A program made the position numbers and the translations under genes. A DNA stretch of 64,000 nucleotides from Ulota crispa (Eukaryota > Streptophyta > Bryopsida > Orthotrichales > Orthotrichaceae). The notes beneath the pieces are model-generated. The model saw only the letters and a program-made list of their open reading frames with translations. It was not told where the DNA came from and did no database searches. The DNA is taken from assembly GCA_963920765.1 (NCBI GenBank), contig OY987244.1, forward strand, positions 6,326,501 through 6,390,500. The letters run 5' to 3'. The number at the start of each line of letters is the position of its first letter. Positions within the stretch are counted from its first letter, which is position 1. Below are positions 11,471-22,071 of the stretch, piece by piece.

Positions 11471-12239
11471 TCTATATATATAATAGATCTGGTTCTCAAG
11501 ATTTGTCTGTCGGTCAAGCAAGCCTAGCAAGCTCACAAAACAGGTTTTTTTTTATAATAAACCTGGTTTACTAGATTTGTCAAATAAAAATACCATGCAT
11601 AAAATAAATGTATGGGTAAACCCGTTCCCTGGGTAAATAAAAATGGCATGTGTAAAAAAATGCGTGGGTAATAAACAAAAATATATAAAAAAATAACATG
11701 AGTGATTATTTGTGTAGGTAAACAATATAAATGTTTTTATGCATATATGTAATAGCTTAGGCTATATGTTGGTTTGTATTAGTTGTGGCATATTGGAAAC
11801 TTTTGGGTAAAAAAACTTGCTTATGGAAAAAAATTGTTGCATGGGTAATAAATTGCATGAGTAAAAATGGCATGTGTAAAAAATCTGCTTAAGTAAAAAA
11901 CAAAAAATATATAAAAATTGCATGAATGATTACTATGTGGGCAAAAAGATAGTGTAGGTAAAAAATAAATAATATTTTAGTGCGTGAGAAAACAATGGTG
12001 TTCGTTTTAGTCACAGGTAAAAAAACGGGTCCACAATAACTAAGTGACAATGATTGTAATGACTAAACAACAACTACTTTTTTACCTGTGTATTGTGTGA
12101 GTAAAAGTCCCTATAGGTACAAAACAAAAAATGCTTTAATGCAAGGGAATAATATTTGGCCTTACAAGACAAGTTTGAGCATTTAATGGATTATTTTCCA
12201 AAGTGTGTCCATAGGACACACAGGTCATAAACTTACTAG
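11471..12239 (+). mobile_element. Non-autonomous Helitron-like element 1 (769 bp)
   Basis: It starts TCTATATATATAATAG and ends CTAG, followed by T. A perfect 8-bp stem with 3-base loop (GTGTGTCC-ATA-GGACACAC, 12203-12221) lies 14 bases before CTAG. There are no terminal inverted repeats and no target duplication, as expected for Helitrons. The interior repeats a short motif (TGSGTAAAAA type) many times and shares GCTTTAATGCAAGGGAAT with the second element at 61741-62316. No Rep/helicase coding. The base before the start is G rather than the usual A. Confidence 0.6.
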
Positions 12240-12837
12240 TATATAATAATATGTGAAAGTGTAGGGTTTTATGTACACTTGAGTCGGGTTGTTAAAGATG
12301 ATTGGACAACTTCCACATGTCAAAAGTTGTAAACACATGTGAACACAAAAGGTGTAATTGGATGTTCCTTATGTGTCTCTTGAGCTAAACTGATTTAAGT
12401 TAGTGTTCTGAGAGGGTCGAAAATATTGCACATAACATGTTGTATAATCCACTTGACAGGCATCCTCTAGTGTCGATTCTATTTTATTTTGACGCTCATA
12501 ATCGGCGAGTGTTTTAAAGAGTTTTGGTTTCCAAAGTTTGTTGGTTTTAGATGAAGTGAGTTGTGGGAAAGTAATTGCAGGATTCGTTGATGGCATGTGA
12601 TGTTTTTTCTGGGTAGTGTGTCAGTTGGATTCTCATTGTTTGTTGTGGTCACTCAAAGAAAGTAAACAATTGTTTGAAGGGAAGTACACCTAAGTCACCT
12701 AAAACAGAGTGAGTATTGAATCGAGTACGAGTCGTTCCTTGTGATTTGGGAAGAGTACAAAAGATGTGGTGTTAATAACGTAAAGGAGAGGGTTTGTGTC
12801 ATGCAGAAATTCTCGCCCTTATTGACGTCACTGTGAT

Positions 12838-13132
12838 TGCAGATTGACAAATCCCAAACTTTCAGCACCAAATGTGAGTGCTAATTCAAAAATTTTGAAG
12901 AAGAGGGAGCTTGTACTTGATAGTAAAGTTCGGAAGAGGCATGTGCAAGTGTGAAGAACAGCCTACAATGGAGGACAACAACGTCAGTCCTTTGGATAAG
13001 CTCCAAAATGGAAGTGACCTCCCTCTTTTTGCTTTTGCTCCTTCTTCTCGTGATTGTGTAGGCCTTGATGGCAAACCATTCATAAATGGTACACAGAATG
13101 TTAACCTGCAAAAAGCCCATTACGTACGATAA
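12838..13132 (+). other. Coding-like remnant, unrecognised
   Basis: After an acceptor-like GATTGCAG (ends 12841), one frame reads LTNPKLSAPNVSANSKILKK and on to a stop after RKRHVQV (about 12955). Another frame (to 13132) reads EEQPTMEDNNVSPLDKLQNG and similar. Composition is protein-like and less AT-biased than the surroundings, but no start, partner exon or family is evident. It may be the last exon of an unknown gene or a pseudogene. Confidence 0.25.
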
Positions 13133-13416
13133 GAACTGAAGCAACCATTTTGAAATGTCAGGCATTGAGTGCAACAAATGCCTCATACCTCAAAAAATCT
13201 GTATTTACATGTAGGATTCCCACAATCATCAAAACCTAGATATACGAGGCTCTTGTAGTGAAAAAGAGTGTCAAACTCTAGTCGCTACAGTTCTCAAATA
13301 GTAGAGGAACGTTGTAGGACGTCAGAGCATCCACACCATTACATGCTTTCGGATTGATACACGCAATACTTGGATGATAAGTGCTTAGGGCCCCTCAAAA
13401 TGTTCTTTTGACATTC

Positions 13417-13546
13417 GACTACAAGGAAATCATGGTCAAATCTACAAAAAGTTGATAAAGATTGCGACCTAATCTACAATATATTATAAATTAGGTCACA
13501 ATCTTTGTCAACTTTTTGTAGATTTAACCATGGTTTCCTTGTAGTG
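13417..13546. mobile_element. CACTA-like MITE (130 bp) with TTC target duplication
   Basis: The left end is GACTACAAGGAAATCATGG (first base changed from CACTAC) and the right end is CCATGGTTTCCTTGTAGTG. TTC is duplicated at 13414-13416 and 13547-13549. The interior is nearly one palindrome (AAAGTTGATAAAGATTG and TTTGTCAACTTTTT). A second copy of the same family lies at 40507-40643. Confidence 0.75.
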
Positions 13547-14029
13547 TTCATACTTAGCATGCTAAGCAATGGTCCTCAGTATCTCTATTCAACTTCAGTT
13601 TAGTGAGCTCACTATCCTATATTTTGCTTCACGATTGGTCAATTGACTATTTGTCGGGCATGCTTGAAGAGCAACGGCTGGGGACAAGAATACTAAGGGT
13701 TCCCTGAAAATATATGATGAGTCAAATATTGCGTGCAAGGGTGGATGCTCTTATTATTACAATCCAAGCACAAACTACACTTACAAACTTGGGCAATTGG
13801 CATGCCTCCAAATGAGATTTTAAACTACTGAAAAAAAAAACAAGCCAGATTTTCCAAATACTTATTACAACATGTTACAATATATACGTGTAAGAAATAC
13901 TCAAATATGTTACAATATGTATGCATAAGAAATACTCAATGCATGTCCAAGAAAAACCAGTTGAAGCTGAGAAATTCCGGGTTTTGGCCGGTGAAGCTCA
14001 ATAATCTCCCTGAAAGCTGCCAAGCCTGT

Positions 14030-14170
14030 TCACTCCATTTTCTACCACACTTCCGTGCACGGATGCCGGCCTACCACTCTTCTGTGCATGGATACCGGCC
14101 CAGCACACACTTCCATGGCATGGATACCGGCCTAGCACACTTCCATGACATGGATACCGGCCGGGCTACT
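14030..14170. repeat. ~32-bp minisatellite (about 4 copies) just 3' of the SDR gene
   Basis: Unit CATGGATACCGGCC followed by TAGCACACTTC recurs four times with changes (CACGGATGCCGGCC, CATGGATACCGGCC three times). It sits directly downstream of the SDR stop codon, so it probably lies in the 3' UTR. Confidence 0.7.
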
Positions 14171-14216
14171 GCAAATTCGTGAGTTCGGCCTGGCATGGGG
14201 GAAATCCGCCTCGCCG

Positions 14217-17200
14217 TTAGGCTTGAGGGTGGAAGCCGTTGACAGTGAAGCCTCCGTCCACACTGATGATCTGGCCCGTGATGTAGGCGGCGGTGGGCAT
14301 GCACAGAAACGCTACAAGGCCCGCCACCTCGTGCGGCTCGCCAACGCGCTTCATGGGAGTGCGACCCACGACGAGGGCCTTGTAGGGGGCGTTGGCGAGC
14401 ACCTGCTGGGCGAGGTCGGTGTTGATGTACCAGGGCGCCACGCTGTTCACTCGGATGCCGTCCTTGGCCCACTCGCATGCCCAGTTCTTCGTGATCTGAT
14501 TCATCGCCCCTGCCAGCCCAGCACCACCCACCCACTCTCTCAATTGCAAGCCAGTAAAAGGCAACTTGTACCGAAGTTTGCAAACAAAACAATAGAAGCG
14601 CGCAATCTACCAAAATTCAGCAACAAGCAGTACAAGCACGCAATCTAGCAAATTTGGAAACAAGAAATACAATATGCCAAAATTTGGAAACAAATACAAT
14701 ATGCCAAAATTTGGAAACAAGCAGTACAAGTGCAAATAGGTCCGAACTTTGGAAACGATTGATAGAAGCACGCAATGTACCAAAATTCTGGAAACAAGCA
14801 ATACAAGTGCATATAGATCCAAACTTTGGAAACGATTGATAGAAGCACGCAATGTACCAAAATTTGGAGCGCGCAATCTACCCCAATGTTAGAAGATCCA
14901 AAATTTGGAAACATTTGATAAAAGCGTTAAGAGATCCTGCCCACCTCAAAGAATGTTGGGATCACAGATTTTCTCCACTGGAATAGTTCACTGTTCTTGA
15001 TGGAATTTAGGGTTTATAGATTTTCGGGGTTTAGGGTTTTGCAACCTGATGAAACATGTGAAACCCTACAAAAATGTTGCTTGTGCATGAGGCCCTTAAC
15101 CTACGTAAGTGGTAGGCGAAAATATTACCATGTGTCTGTTTTGATGACAAGAGTGACTCATGACACTATTCCATATTGTAACATTTACAAGTATAAGGAC
15201 AACCAAAAATGCAAAGGATTTTGTTCAAGCAATGTTTACGGATTCTTCAGGCACGAGTTTGTTCATTTCCCATTATTGGGTTACGCCAAGCAATCAATAC
15301 AGTCCTCATCAAGCATTGTGTGAGATAAAGGGCTTCCCTGACGTAGTGTGAGCTAATTGAAGAATGTTGAGGAGAGCTTGAATCAAGGAAAAAGGAGCTG
15401 CCTGGAGAGAAACTGTCCAAATTGATACTATCCGAATAAACTAAATGTGCCCGACTAAATATGTTCAAATTGACAGCAAAATGTTCAAAATGACAACAAA
15501 ACGTCTGAATTGACACGTCCAAGTTGACCATAAATGTTCAAATTGACACTGCAGTTCCGAAGAGGGGTAACTGGCGGTACCTTTGGACGCGGCGTACAAG
15601 CTGCCAGTTCCAATCGCGGTGACGCCGGCGACAGACGAGATGAACACCAGCGAAGCCGAGCCACCCGCTGCTTTGAGGAGCGGATGCGCGAGCTGGCTGC
15701 AATGGTACGCGGACTCCAAGTTGGTGGACATCACGAACGCAAAATCCTCGCCCGTGTAATCCACCGTCGCCTTCCTCACATTAGTGCCCACGTTGTTCAC
15801 CTGCGCCCACAAATCCAATCCAATTCCACTGCAACGTTGTCACAAACAAACTGAACTAACAAAGCTAACCAATCTAATTTCACCGCAACTTTGTTGCAAA
15901 AACAAATAAAACTAACAAATCCAATTCAATCCAATTCTACCGTGACCTTGTCACAAAACAAACCAAGCTAACAAATCCAATCCAATCCAACTCCACATCA
16001 ACCTTGTCACAAAACAAACCGAGCTAACAAATTCAATCCAAACCAATTCAATTCCACCGCGACCTTGTCACAAAACAAACCAAACTAACAAATCCAATCC
16101 AACTCCACATCAACCTTGTCACAAAACAAACCAAGCTAACAAATCCAATCCAATCCAATTCAATTCCACCGCAACCTTGTCACAAAACAAACCAAACTAA
16201 CAAATCCAATCCAATCCAATCCAATTCCACCGCGCCGTTGTCACAAACAAAACCAAGCTAACAACTCCAATTTCAGGTGACCTTGTCACAAACCAACCAA
16301 GCTAACAAATCCAATTCCAATCCAATCCAATTCCACCGCAACCTTGTCACAAACAAACCGAGCTAACAATTCCAATTCAATCCAATCCAATCCAATTCCA
16401 CTGCAATGTTTTCACAAACTAAGTTAACAAATCCAATCCAATCCAATTCCACCGCAACGTTTTCAGAAACAAATTGAGCTAACAAATCAAAACCAAGCTA
16501 ACAAATCCAATCCAATTCAATTCCACCGCGACCTTGTGTCACAAACAAACCGAGTTAACTTTTACACCATTCACAGGAGCACACCACGCCGCGAGATTAC
16601 TGATCCCTTACGAGGATGTCCAGAGAGTCGCCGAAGTGAGCACGCACGCTCCGAAACAGCTCCTCGCGCGCCTCTCGCACTGACAAATCACACACGCAGC
16701 CTGCCACGAGCAGGCCTTGCTGGCGCCACGCCTCCAAGCTGGATTGCAGCGACTCCTTCGACCTCGCACATGTGTACACCGATACTCCCAGCCCCGCCAA
16801 TTCCTCCACAATGCTCCGCCTGCATGCAATTAAACAAGACACAGCACACACTGAGCGATGAATGCCGCGATTGCACGAGCTACCGAAAATCTGCGCAATT
16901 CCAAACGGCAATTCGAAGAAGAGGAAGAAGAGGAAGAAGAGGAAGTGAACGTTTGAGCGATGGATGCCGCAATTGCACGAGCTACCATACCCTGCGAAAT
17001 TCTAAATGGCAATTCGAAGAAGACGAAGAAGACGAAGTGAACGTTTGAGCGATGAATGCTGCGATTGCGCGAGCTACCGTAATCTGCGAAATTCGAAACG
17101 GGAGTTCGAAGAAGACGATGAAGACGAAGAAGACGAAGTGAACGTTTGAGCAATGAATGCCGCGATTGCACGAGCTACCGTAATCTGCGAAATTCCAAAG

Positions 17201-17336
17201 GGAAATGTGAAGAAGACGAAGAAGAGGAAGTGGAGGGGGTGAAATACCCGAGGCCGCGTGTACCGCCAGTGACTAAGGCCTTTTTGCCTTGCAAGCTCCA
17301 TCGGGATGCCAAATCGGAGCCCGAGGCGAACGCCAT
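14217..17336 (-). CDS. Short-chain dehydrogenase/reductase, tropinone-reductase-like (4 exons)
   Basis: Minus-strand exons 17336-17248, 16819-16612, 15800-15581 and 14509-14217 join in frame to 269 aa, the usual family length. Seen: the NAD(P)-binding TGGTRGLG (residues 23-30), NNVG (101-104), and the catalytic set Asn126, Ser154/155, Tyr168, Lys172 in FISSVAGV...YAASKG. The C-terminus has [12 protein letters not shown] and the [15 protein letters not shown] seen in SDRs. Such enzymes use NADPH to reduce carbonyl compounds, usually in the cytosol. Plant 'tropinone reductase homologs' act on varied substrates, so true tropinone reduction is not implied. The start at 17336 was chosen because the domain begins about 20 residues later; an in-frame extension upstream looks non-coding. 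All introns are filled with tandem repeats. Confidence 0.9.
14560..14915. repeat. Tandem repeat in SDR intron 3
   Basis: CCAAAATTTGGAAACAAG and GAAGCACGCAATGTACCAAA blocks alternate. A ~77-bp unit (TACAAGTGCA-ATAG-TCC...GGAAACGATTGATAGAAGC) is present twice, with shorter 29-40 bp versions before it. The short reading frames on both strands reflect this repeat. Confidence 0.75.
15005..15040 (-). promoter_or_regulatory. Pair of telo-box motifs in SDR intron 3
   Basis: TTTAGGGTTT occurs twice within about 30 bases (AAACCCTAAA on the minus strand, the gene's strand). It matches the plant telomere unit TTTAGGG. Telo-boxes are known plant promoter/5' elements; here it may equally be a short interstitial telomere-like remnant. 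Confidence 0.35.
15430..15560. repeat. Short direct repeats of TGTTCAAATTGACA type in SDR intron 3
   Basis: GTTCAAATTGACA, GTTCAAAATGACA, GTCTGAATTGACA and GTCCAAGTTGACC recur. The motif resembles the interior of the CACTA-like element at 63436-63586 (TGTTCAAAATGACA, GTCCAAATCAACA), suggesting a decayed relative. Confidence 0.45.
15820..16560. repeat. ~50-66 bp minisatellite, about 13 copies, filling SDR intron 2
   Basis: Units combine CCTTGTCACAAA(A)CAAACC, AAGCTAACAAATCC and AATCCAATTCCACCGC with variable numbers of CCAAT-like pentamers. The array takes up almost the whole 811-bp intron (15801-16611) between exons 2 and 3 and begins just beyond the exon 3 acceptor. Confidence 0.85.
16853..17247. 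repeat. Four tandem ~93-104 bp repeats in SDR intron 1
   Basis: GAGCGATGAATGCCGCGATT...GCACGAGCTACC...CTGCGAAATTC...CGAAGAAGACGAAGAAG...GTGAACGTTT recurs at about 16853, 16955, 17048 and 17149. The unit stays open in several frames on both strands, which explains several overlapping Glu/Asp-rich or Ser-rich frames. None is likely to be a gene. Confidence 0.85.
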
Positions 17337-17339
17337 TTG

Positions 17340-17690
17340 CTTGATGCTTGATGCTATCCGGAATTGCGAATGTCCGGAATTGTGAAAGGGTGACCGATTG
17401 TTGGAGCGGCGTCGGCGTTCCGGGACGTGGGTTCGGCGCCCGACGAGGTCGAGCGAGCGTGGAGCTGCGGAACCCTGGCTCGCGACGGGGGTGAGGGTGG
17501 TGACGCAGGAGGGCACTCGCGGGGGACGTGTCCTGCGCGACGGACCCCGTCGCGAGAGAACTTGTAGGACTTTGTGACGTTGCTTGCTGGGTGGATGGTA
17601 AAAAAAAAGGGAATGTGAATATTCCTGGATGATAGACGTTTTGTTTGGGTGGTCCTTGTAGGGGAAATCCGAAAAGTTTTGCTCACATAC
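17340..17690 (-). promoter_or_regulatory. 5' flank of the SDR gene
   Basis: A GC-rich stretch directly upstream of the SDR start (minus strand), likely promoter and 5' UTR. Open frames run through it on the minus strand, but with Arg/Pro/Ser composition typical of GC-rich leader DNA. A TTAA-type element begins just beyond. Confidence 0.35.
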
Positions 17691-17710
17691 CAAAAGGTAT
17701 TAACCCTTAA

Positions 17711-17946
17711 CCCCTAAAGGATGTTGTTGTTTTGTATACAGATTCCCGTGTGGTATATGGATGGGGTATTTGGATAGTATGTGAATCTCATTGGAGTTGT
17801 AAATTTCAAGTCAAGTCAGAAACATATTACTTGTCAATTAGGATTTTTTGGGGAATTTTTAACATTTGTTATATAGTCATTTCTTTAAGTACTAAATGGT
17901 TCTTGTACAAATACAAACAACACTTTTGGTAGGCAACATCCTTTAG
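17711..17946. mobile_element. TTAA-type element, ~236 bp, right end disrupted
   Basis: TTAA (17707-17710) is followed by CCCCTAAAGGATGTTG. The inverse CAACATCCTTTAG ends at 17946, then breaks into ATAATTAGGGG. A neighbouring repeat appears to have replaced the last bases of the right end. The ends resemble those of family A and the element at 19516-19741. Confidence 0.55.
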
Positions 17947-17952
17947 ATAATT

Positions 17953-18276
17953 AGGGGTTTCAAACATCAACTTTTTTAGGTGACTCACGTTACGATTTAC
18001 CCTTGCAAATTCACTAGTGAATTGTGAGGTGACTCACCTTTGGACTTCACTCCTAACGTGATTCATGTGAGGAGTGAACTTCAAAAACTCACTTTTGTGG
18101 CTTAGCGGGGCTCATTCACCCACATCTTGAAACCCCGAAACTTCTTTTGCAAAAACTTTCGCAAACTCACGGGTGTTTTAGACTTTGCGCGTGCGCGGGA
18201 ACAAAAACAATTCACTGGTGAGCAGAGATCTTGTGAGGTGAGAAGTTTGAAGGCCAAATTTTATGTTTGAAACCCC
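17953..18276. repeat. MITE-like repeat, GGGGTTTCAAACAT ends
   Basis: GGGGTTTCAAACAT (17953) is inverted as ATGTTTGAAACCCC (ends about 18276), giving a ~320-bp element with no coding capacity. It abuts the element at 17711. Confidence 0.5.
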
Positions 18277-18865
18277 TATTATATTGCTTGACATTGAGAC
18301 ACTTGAGGCTTCATCAAACAGATGTTTGTGAATTACATTGCATTGCATGTAAGGGAAATTGCTCAAAAGCCAAAATTTAGAACCTCACAAAGTTCCCCAA
18401 GTCTAGGATCTCTTAGAAATGCCAACATTTTGCCACTTTTATAAGCATTAATTTGTACTATATATCTTAGCACAAGTTCATTAATGAAAAAGGATGATAC
18501 AAGAGTATCTACATACAACGAGGATCCTGTGCAAAAAGTCAAAGGGAATTGATATGTGTACCACACCCTTTGAACTACTTTACCACACCCTTTGAACTAC
18601 TTTACCACACCCTTTGAACTACTGTACCACATCCTAGGGTAAATGTTAGATTTCTACCATCAAAAAGTTAAATTTGAGAATTTGGAATTTAGATTTGAAC
18701 TTAGAGACCACGATCTAGTCTAGAACCATGAAAAAAAGTTGCAATTCAACAACACCCAATGAAAAAGTTTAGCTAGGGAGAGAAGTGTTACTTTTACTTT
18801 TGTTTGTAAAAAAGATAAGCTTTTTCATTGGATTTTATTGAATTGCAACTTCTTTTAACCCTTAA

Positions 18866-19511
18866 CCCCTCACTGCCCAAGGGGCCCAAATTGGGCCCCT
18901 GTGAATTTCATATAGAGTTGCACAACCTTTCTATAGGATTTTTTTTAGTGATTATTATTATTATTTAATTCTTATTGAAGTCTAGTTTTAGCATCAGGAG
19001 TCTGATTTTGAAAATGAATTAAAGTGATTTGTCTATTCAAGATTTTGTGCAAGGGTGTCCATTGCAAATCTTCACTTTCTAGTGTTGATGGCTCTTGGAA
19101 ATGAGCCTCAAGTACACTAGAACTTGGAGAAAAAATCACATTAAAAATTCAATTTAAAAAATTGTAGAATAGATTTTGAGAAGCCGTAAATTGATTGGGG
19201 TTACGCATGTTATACTTTTCATACTCATATTTATTTGATACCCTTGATTTTATGTTGGAGATGCAAAAAGAAGATTGAAAGACTTCAAATCGCTTTCGCA
19301 ATTTTAACACCCTCATGATCAAACATTATAATCTTTCAATCTGTAAATGATATTGTTGTGATTTCTTTTCCTATGTGATCTATAACATATCTACTTTGAA
19401 TTTGTATGGTTGCGTTTCAAAGAAAATTGATATGATTGATCAAAATGCTGGCACTTTGTTCACGTTCAAGCAAATTCTGAGATACTCAAAACTATCGTGG
19501 GCGGTGAGGGG
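18866..19511. mobile_element. TTAA-flanked element, 646 bp, CCCCTCACYGCCCA ends
   Basis: Ends CCCCTCACTGCCCAAGG and (inverse of right end) CCCCTCACCGCCCACG, with TTAA on both sides (18862-18865, 19512-19515). Non-coding. It lies inside the element 18544-19886 and abuts another TTAA element sharing one TTAA. Confidence 0.7.
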
Positions 19512-19515
19512 TTAA

Positions 19516-19741
19516 AGGACAAGGCTACTATAATACACAATATGTACATTGCTGTATAACTAGCATTTGCTACCAACAAAAAGTTTTAATTTGGGATCTT
19601 GACTACCTCACTAGAACAGCGTTGATCTATATTCTAACTTCTTTGTTGATCTCAAATGTAATAAAGATGTGGATACATCCAAATACAAGAAAAATACATT
19701 GTATTGTACTAGTCGCAAAGGGCTGCCTCATCCTTTAGGGG
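19516..19741 (-). mobile_element. TTAA-flanked element, ~226 bp, copy 1
   Basis: Between TTAA 19512-19515 and TTAA 19742-19745. Its reverse complement matches 43203-43429 along its length (TTTTTCTTGTATTTGGA, TTTATTACATTTG-GATCAAC, TCAAGATCCCAA). One end is CCCCTAAAGGATGAGGC; the other lacks a clear CCCC end. Both copies abut a further TTAA element on that side. Confidence 0.6.
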
Positions 19742-19889
19742 TTAAAGTTCTAAATTAGATTATGGTCTCTAAGTCCAAATCTAAATTCCAAATTCTCAAA
19801 TTCAGTTTTTTTATGGTAGAAATCTAAAATTTACCCCTGGGGTGTGGTACAGTAGTTCAAAGGGTGTGGTACACATATCAATTCCCAAA

Positions 19890-21740
19890 ATCAAATTATC
19901 AACACTAAAAATTTAAAGTCAACCATCATTTCTTAAATGTCCTAACTGAGGCTCACCTTTTTTCACAAACTAATACACTTCATTGCTTTTGCCAAAATTT
20001 ATTATGCTCTTGTGAAGGAAAACTTGTTACAAAGATTATTATTCTTAGGGAGTCATGAAACAGCACCAAAAGGTATAAGAAACCCAAATTCACGTTAATT
20101 TGTTCCATTTTGCCAAAATCGTTTTTGGTTTAGAGCATTTGAAGGTGAATATTTTATTCATCAAGTTCTTTTTTTCAGATTGATTCTTTTGGCGTATTAA
20201 GTTACACTGGTTTTAGGATATTGAGATGTTTTTGAAATATCTCAATTGCAACAGATAAATTGGTGATTTCCTTTTCAACCATCGAAAAAATCATTTTATA
20301 TATTAATGTAATGGATTAGAATTGTTTTATTTTATGACACTCCATTACACCTCTTTGAAAGAAAAGTGCCCTTGGAAGAGGACTTAAACGCCATATGCTT
20401 GTACCTCAAATTTTTATTTATTCTTGATAGTCAAATACACTTTGATTTCTATAGGTCATACTATCATAAATGTCATTGAACTTTTATAGTAGTAAATAGA
20501 AGAAACGAGAATTGTACAGGTGCTGAGGATTTAATCACAACGATTAAAGGTTTAGTTGACAAATATACTCATTTTATCACAAACCCCGCTTCTATATGTC
20601 TTTTAAGTTCACAAAGTTGATATTGCATTTTAAATAGTTGGCTGATGCAATAACAGAAGTAAGTTGTAACCTCAACGCTAAAATTAGGGATATATATGTG
20701 TGTATTTTAAGACAAAATTATACAATGAAGATATTTTCTTATGTGTTACACAAGATTTTTATGTAATGGACTCCAATGTTCAACTTTTTCTATTTAACAA
20801 GTTTACAATGTGTTTGTATACATGGCATTTAAACATACCTAGTTTGTTGGAATTAGATGCATGTTGCAGATACAACAAACAAAAACTTGGTGATCAATAA
20901 AGGATAAAAAACAATGTGGAAGTTCCAAAATATTGATCTAAAGAACACTTGTGATGCATGAAGATGACGTTGCTAGCTAAAAGTATACTAGTTGTAATTA
21001 GTTGATCATTGAATAGAACCATACAAAATATATGACAAATTTTTTTTATCACTTGAACTTTTCATTATTCAACATTATACAAAAATGAATGAAAAGAGAA
21101 CAAGTCTTTATGTAGAAATAAAAATTGGGATGTTTCATGAAACACGCCACTCCAAAGTATCCAAAACATTTACCAAAACATTTAAAAAAAAAACTCAATA
21201 TTAGCACTTTGGTTCAATGATACTTTCTAATTGAGATTTTTAATCCTTCAATGAAACATGCAAGAGCCAAGCTTTAATAAAAATAAATAAACACATACAT
21301 GGCTAATGGTTTGTGAACGGATACATCACATTGCATCACTTAATAGAATGGGAAAAGAAACCAAAAAGAAAAATCAAATAGAAGAATTTTGAAGAAATTT
21401 GTATTCAAATCGGATGTCATGGATGACCTTGTTAAGAACTTGATGGTGCACTTTAGGATTCAAGTCTAAGTAGTATTGGAACAATTCTTCCACTTCTGTA
21501 TTTTGATTCTGCATCCAAACACACACACGCAAAAGAAAATCTCAATATGTTATTACGTAATAATATTTTATACAGAAAGCATCCATCTTAAATCAAAGTT
21601 TTAAACAAAACAATACTTGTTAAAGTAAAGAATGTGTATTTTAACTAAAGCTAGACTATTCATACAATAATAAACTATCTTTGTCAAAACACCAATAGAT
21701 CTTCTAATGTTGAGGGACAGATATCTTTTGATGTTTTTTA
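19890..21740. other. AT-rich intergenic DNA, nothing recognised
   Basis: No supportable exon, RNA gene or clear element. The frame at 20700-20900 is AT-driven and has no family likeness. Confidence 0.5.
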
Positions 21741-21744
21741 TAAT

Positions 21745-22071
21745 TTTTATGCAATAAAGGTAGTCATGCCTTCTTCAAAACATAAAAAAATGTGACAAAT
21801 GAAAAGTTGTGGAGTGGAAATAGGAGCCAATGGGAGCACTTCTCCAATAAAGGTCGGACTTCCTTTTTTATGGGCAATATGGTGGTAAATGGGAAATGAG
21901 TTTACTTAATAAATAGTGATGTTGTAATAAACCAAGTTGCATTCACACACTCAATTGCAATCTCCAAGTACAAAAGAGGGTGAAAGCAAGAGGAGTAAGA
22001 TGAAAAAGAGACATTCCATCAGTAAAAACTTCATGTAAAAAAACTTCTTTAAGCATACCCATTCTTCCAAA
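21745..22071. repeat. Dispersed repeat, inverse of ~42600-42970
   Basis: AGGTAGTCATGCCTTCTTCA, GTTGTGGAGTGGAAATAGGA, TTGCATTCACACACTCAATT and CTTCATGTAAAAAAACTTC match the other locus in reverse complement, at reduced identity. Non-coding in both places. Confidence 0.5.

Larger units (their letters stand above)
18544..19886. mobile_element. GGGAATTG-end MITE carrying two nested TTAA elements
   Basis: Terminal repeats start GGGAATTGATATGTGTACCA and return inverted at the right end; arms of well over 100 bp follow (TTTGAGAATTTGGAATTTAG and inverse). The left arm carries three copies of a 21-bp unit TACCACACCCTTTGAACTAC(T) where the right arm has about one. Two TTAA elements (18866-19511, 19516-19741) interrupt it; without them it would be about 470 bp. 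Confidence 0.7.

Noticed and set aside
16536..17693. Overlapping 100-170 codon frames on both strands in the SDR gene
   Set aside because: They come from a ~100-bp tandem repeat without stops and from antisense of the SDR exons; only the SDR frame has conserved motifs.
17700..17720. CCCTTAACCCCTAAAGG as an interstitial telomere
   Set aside because: The unit does not repeat as TTTAGGG; it is the terminal repeat of a TTAA-flanked element.
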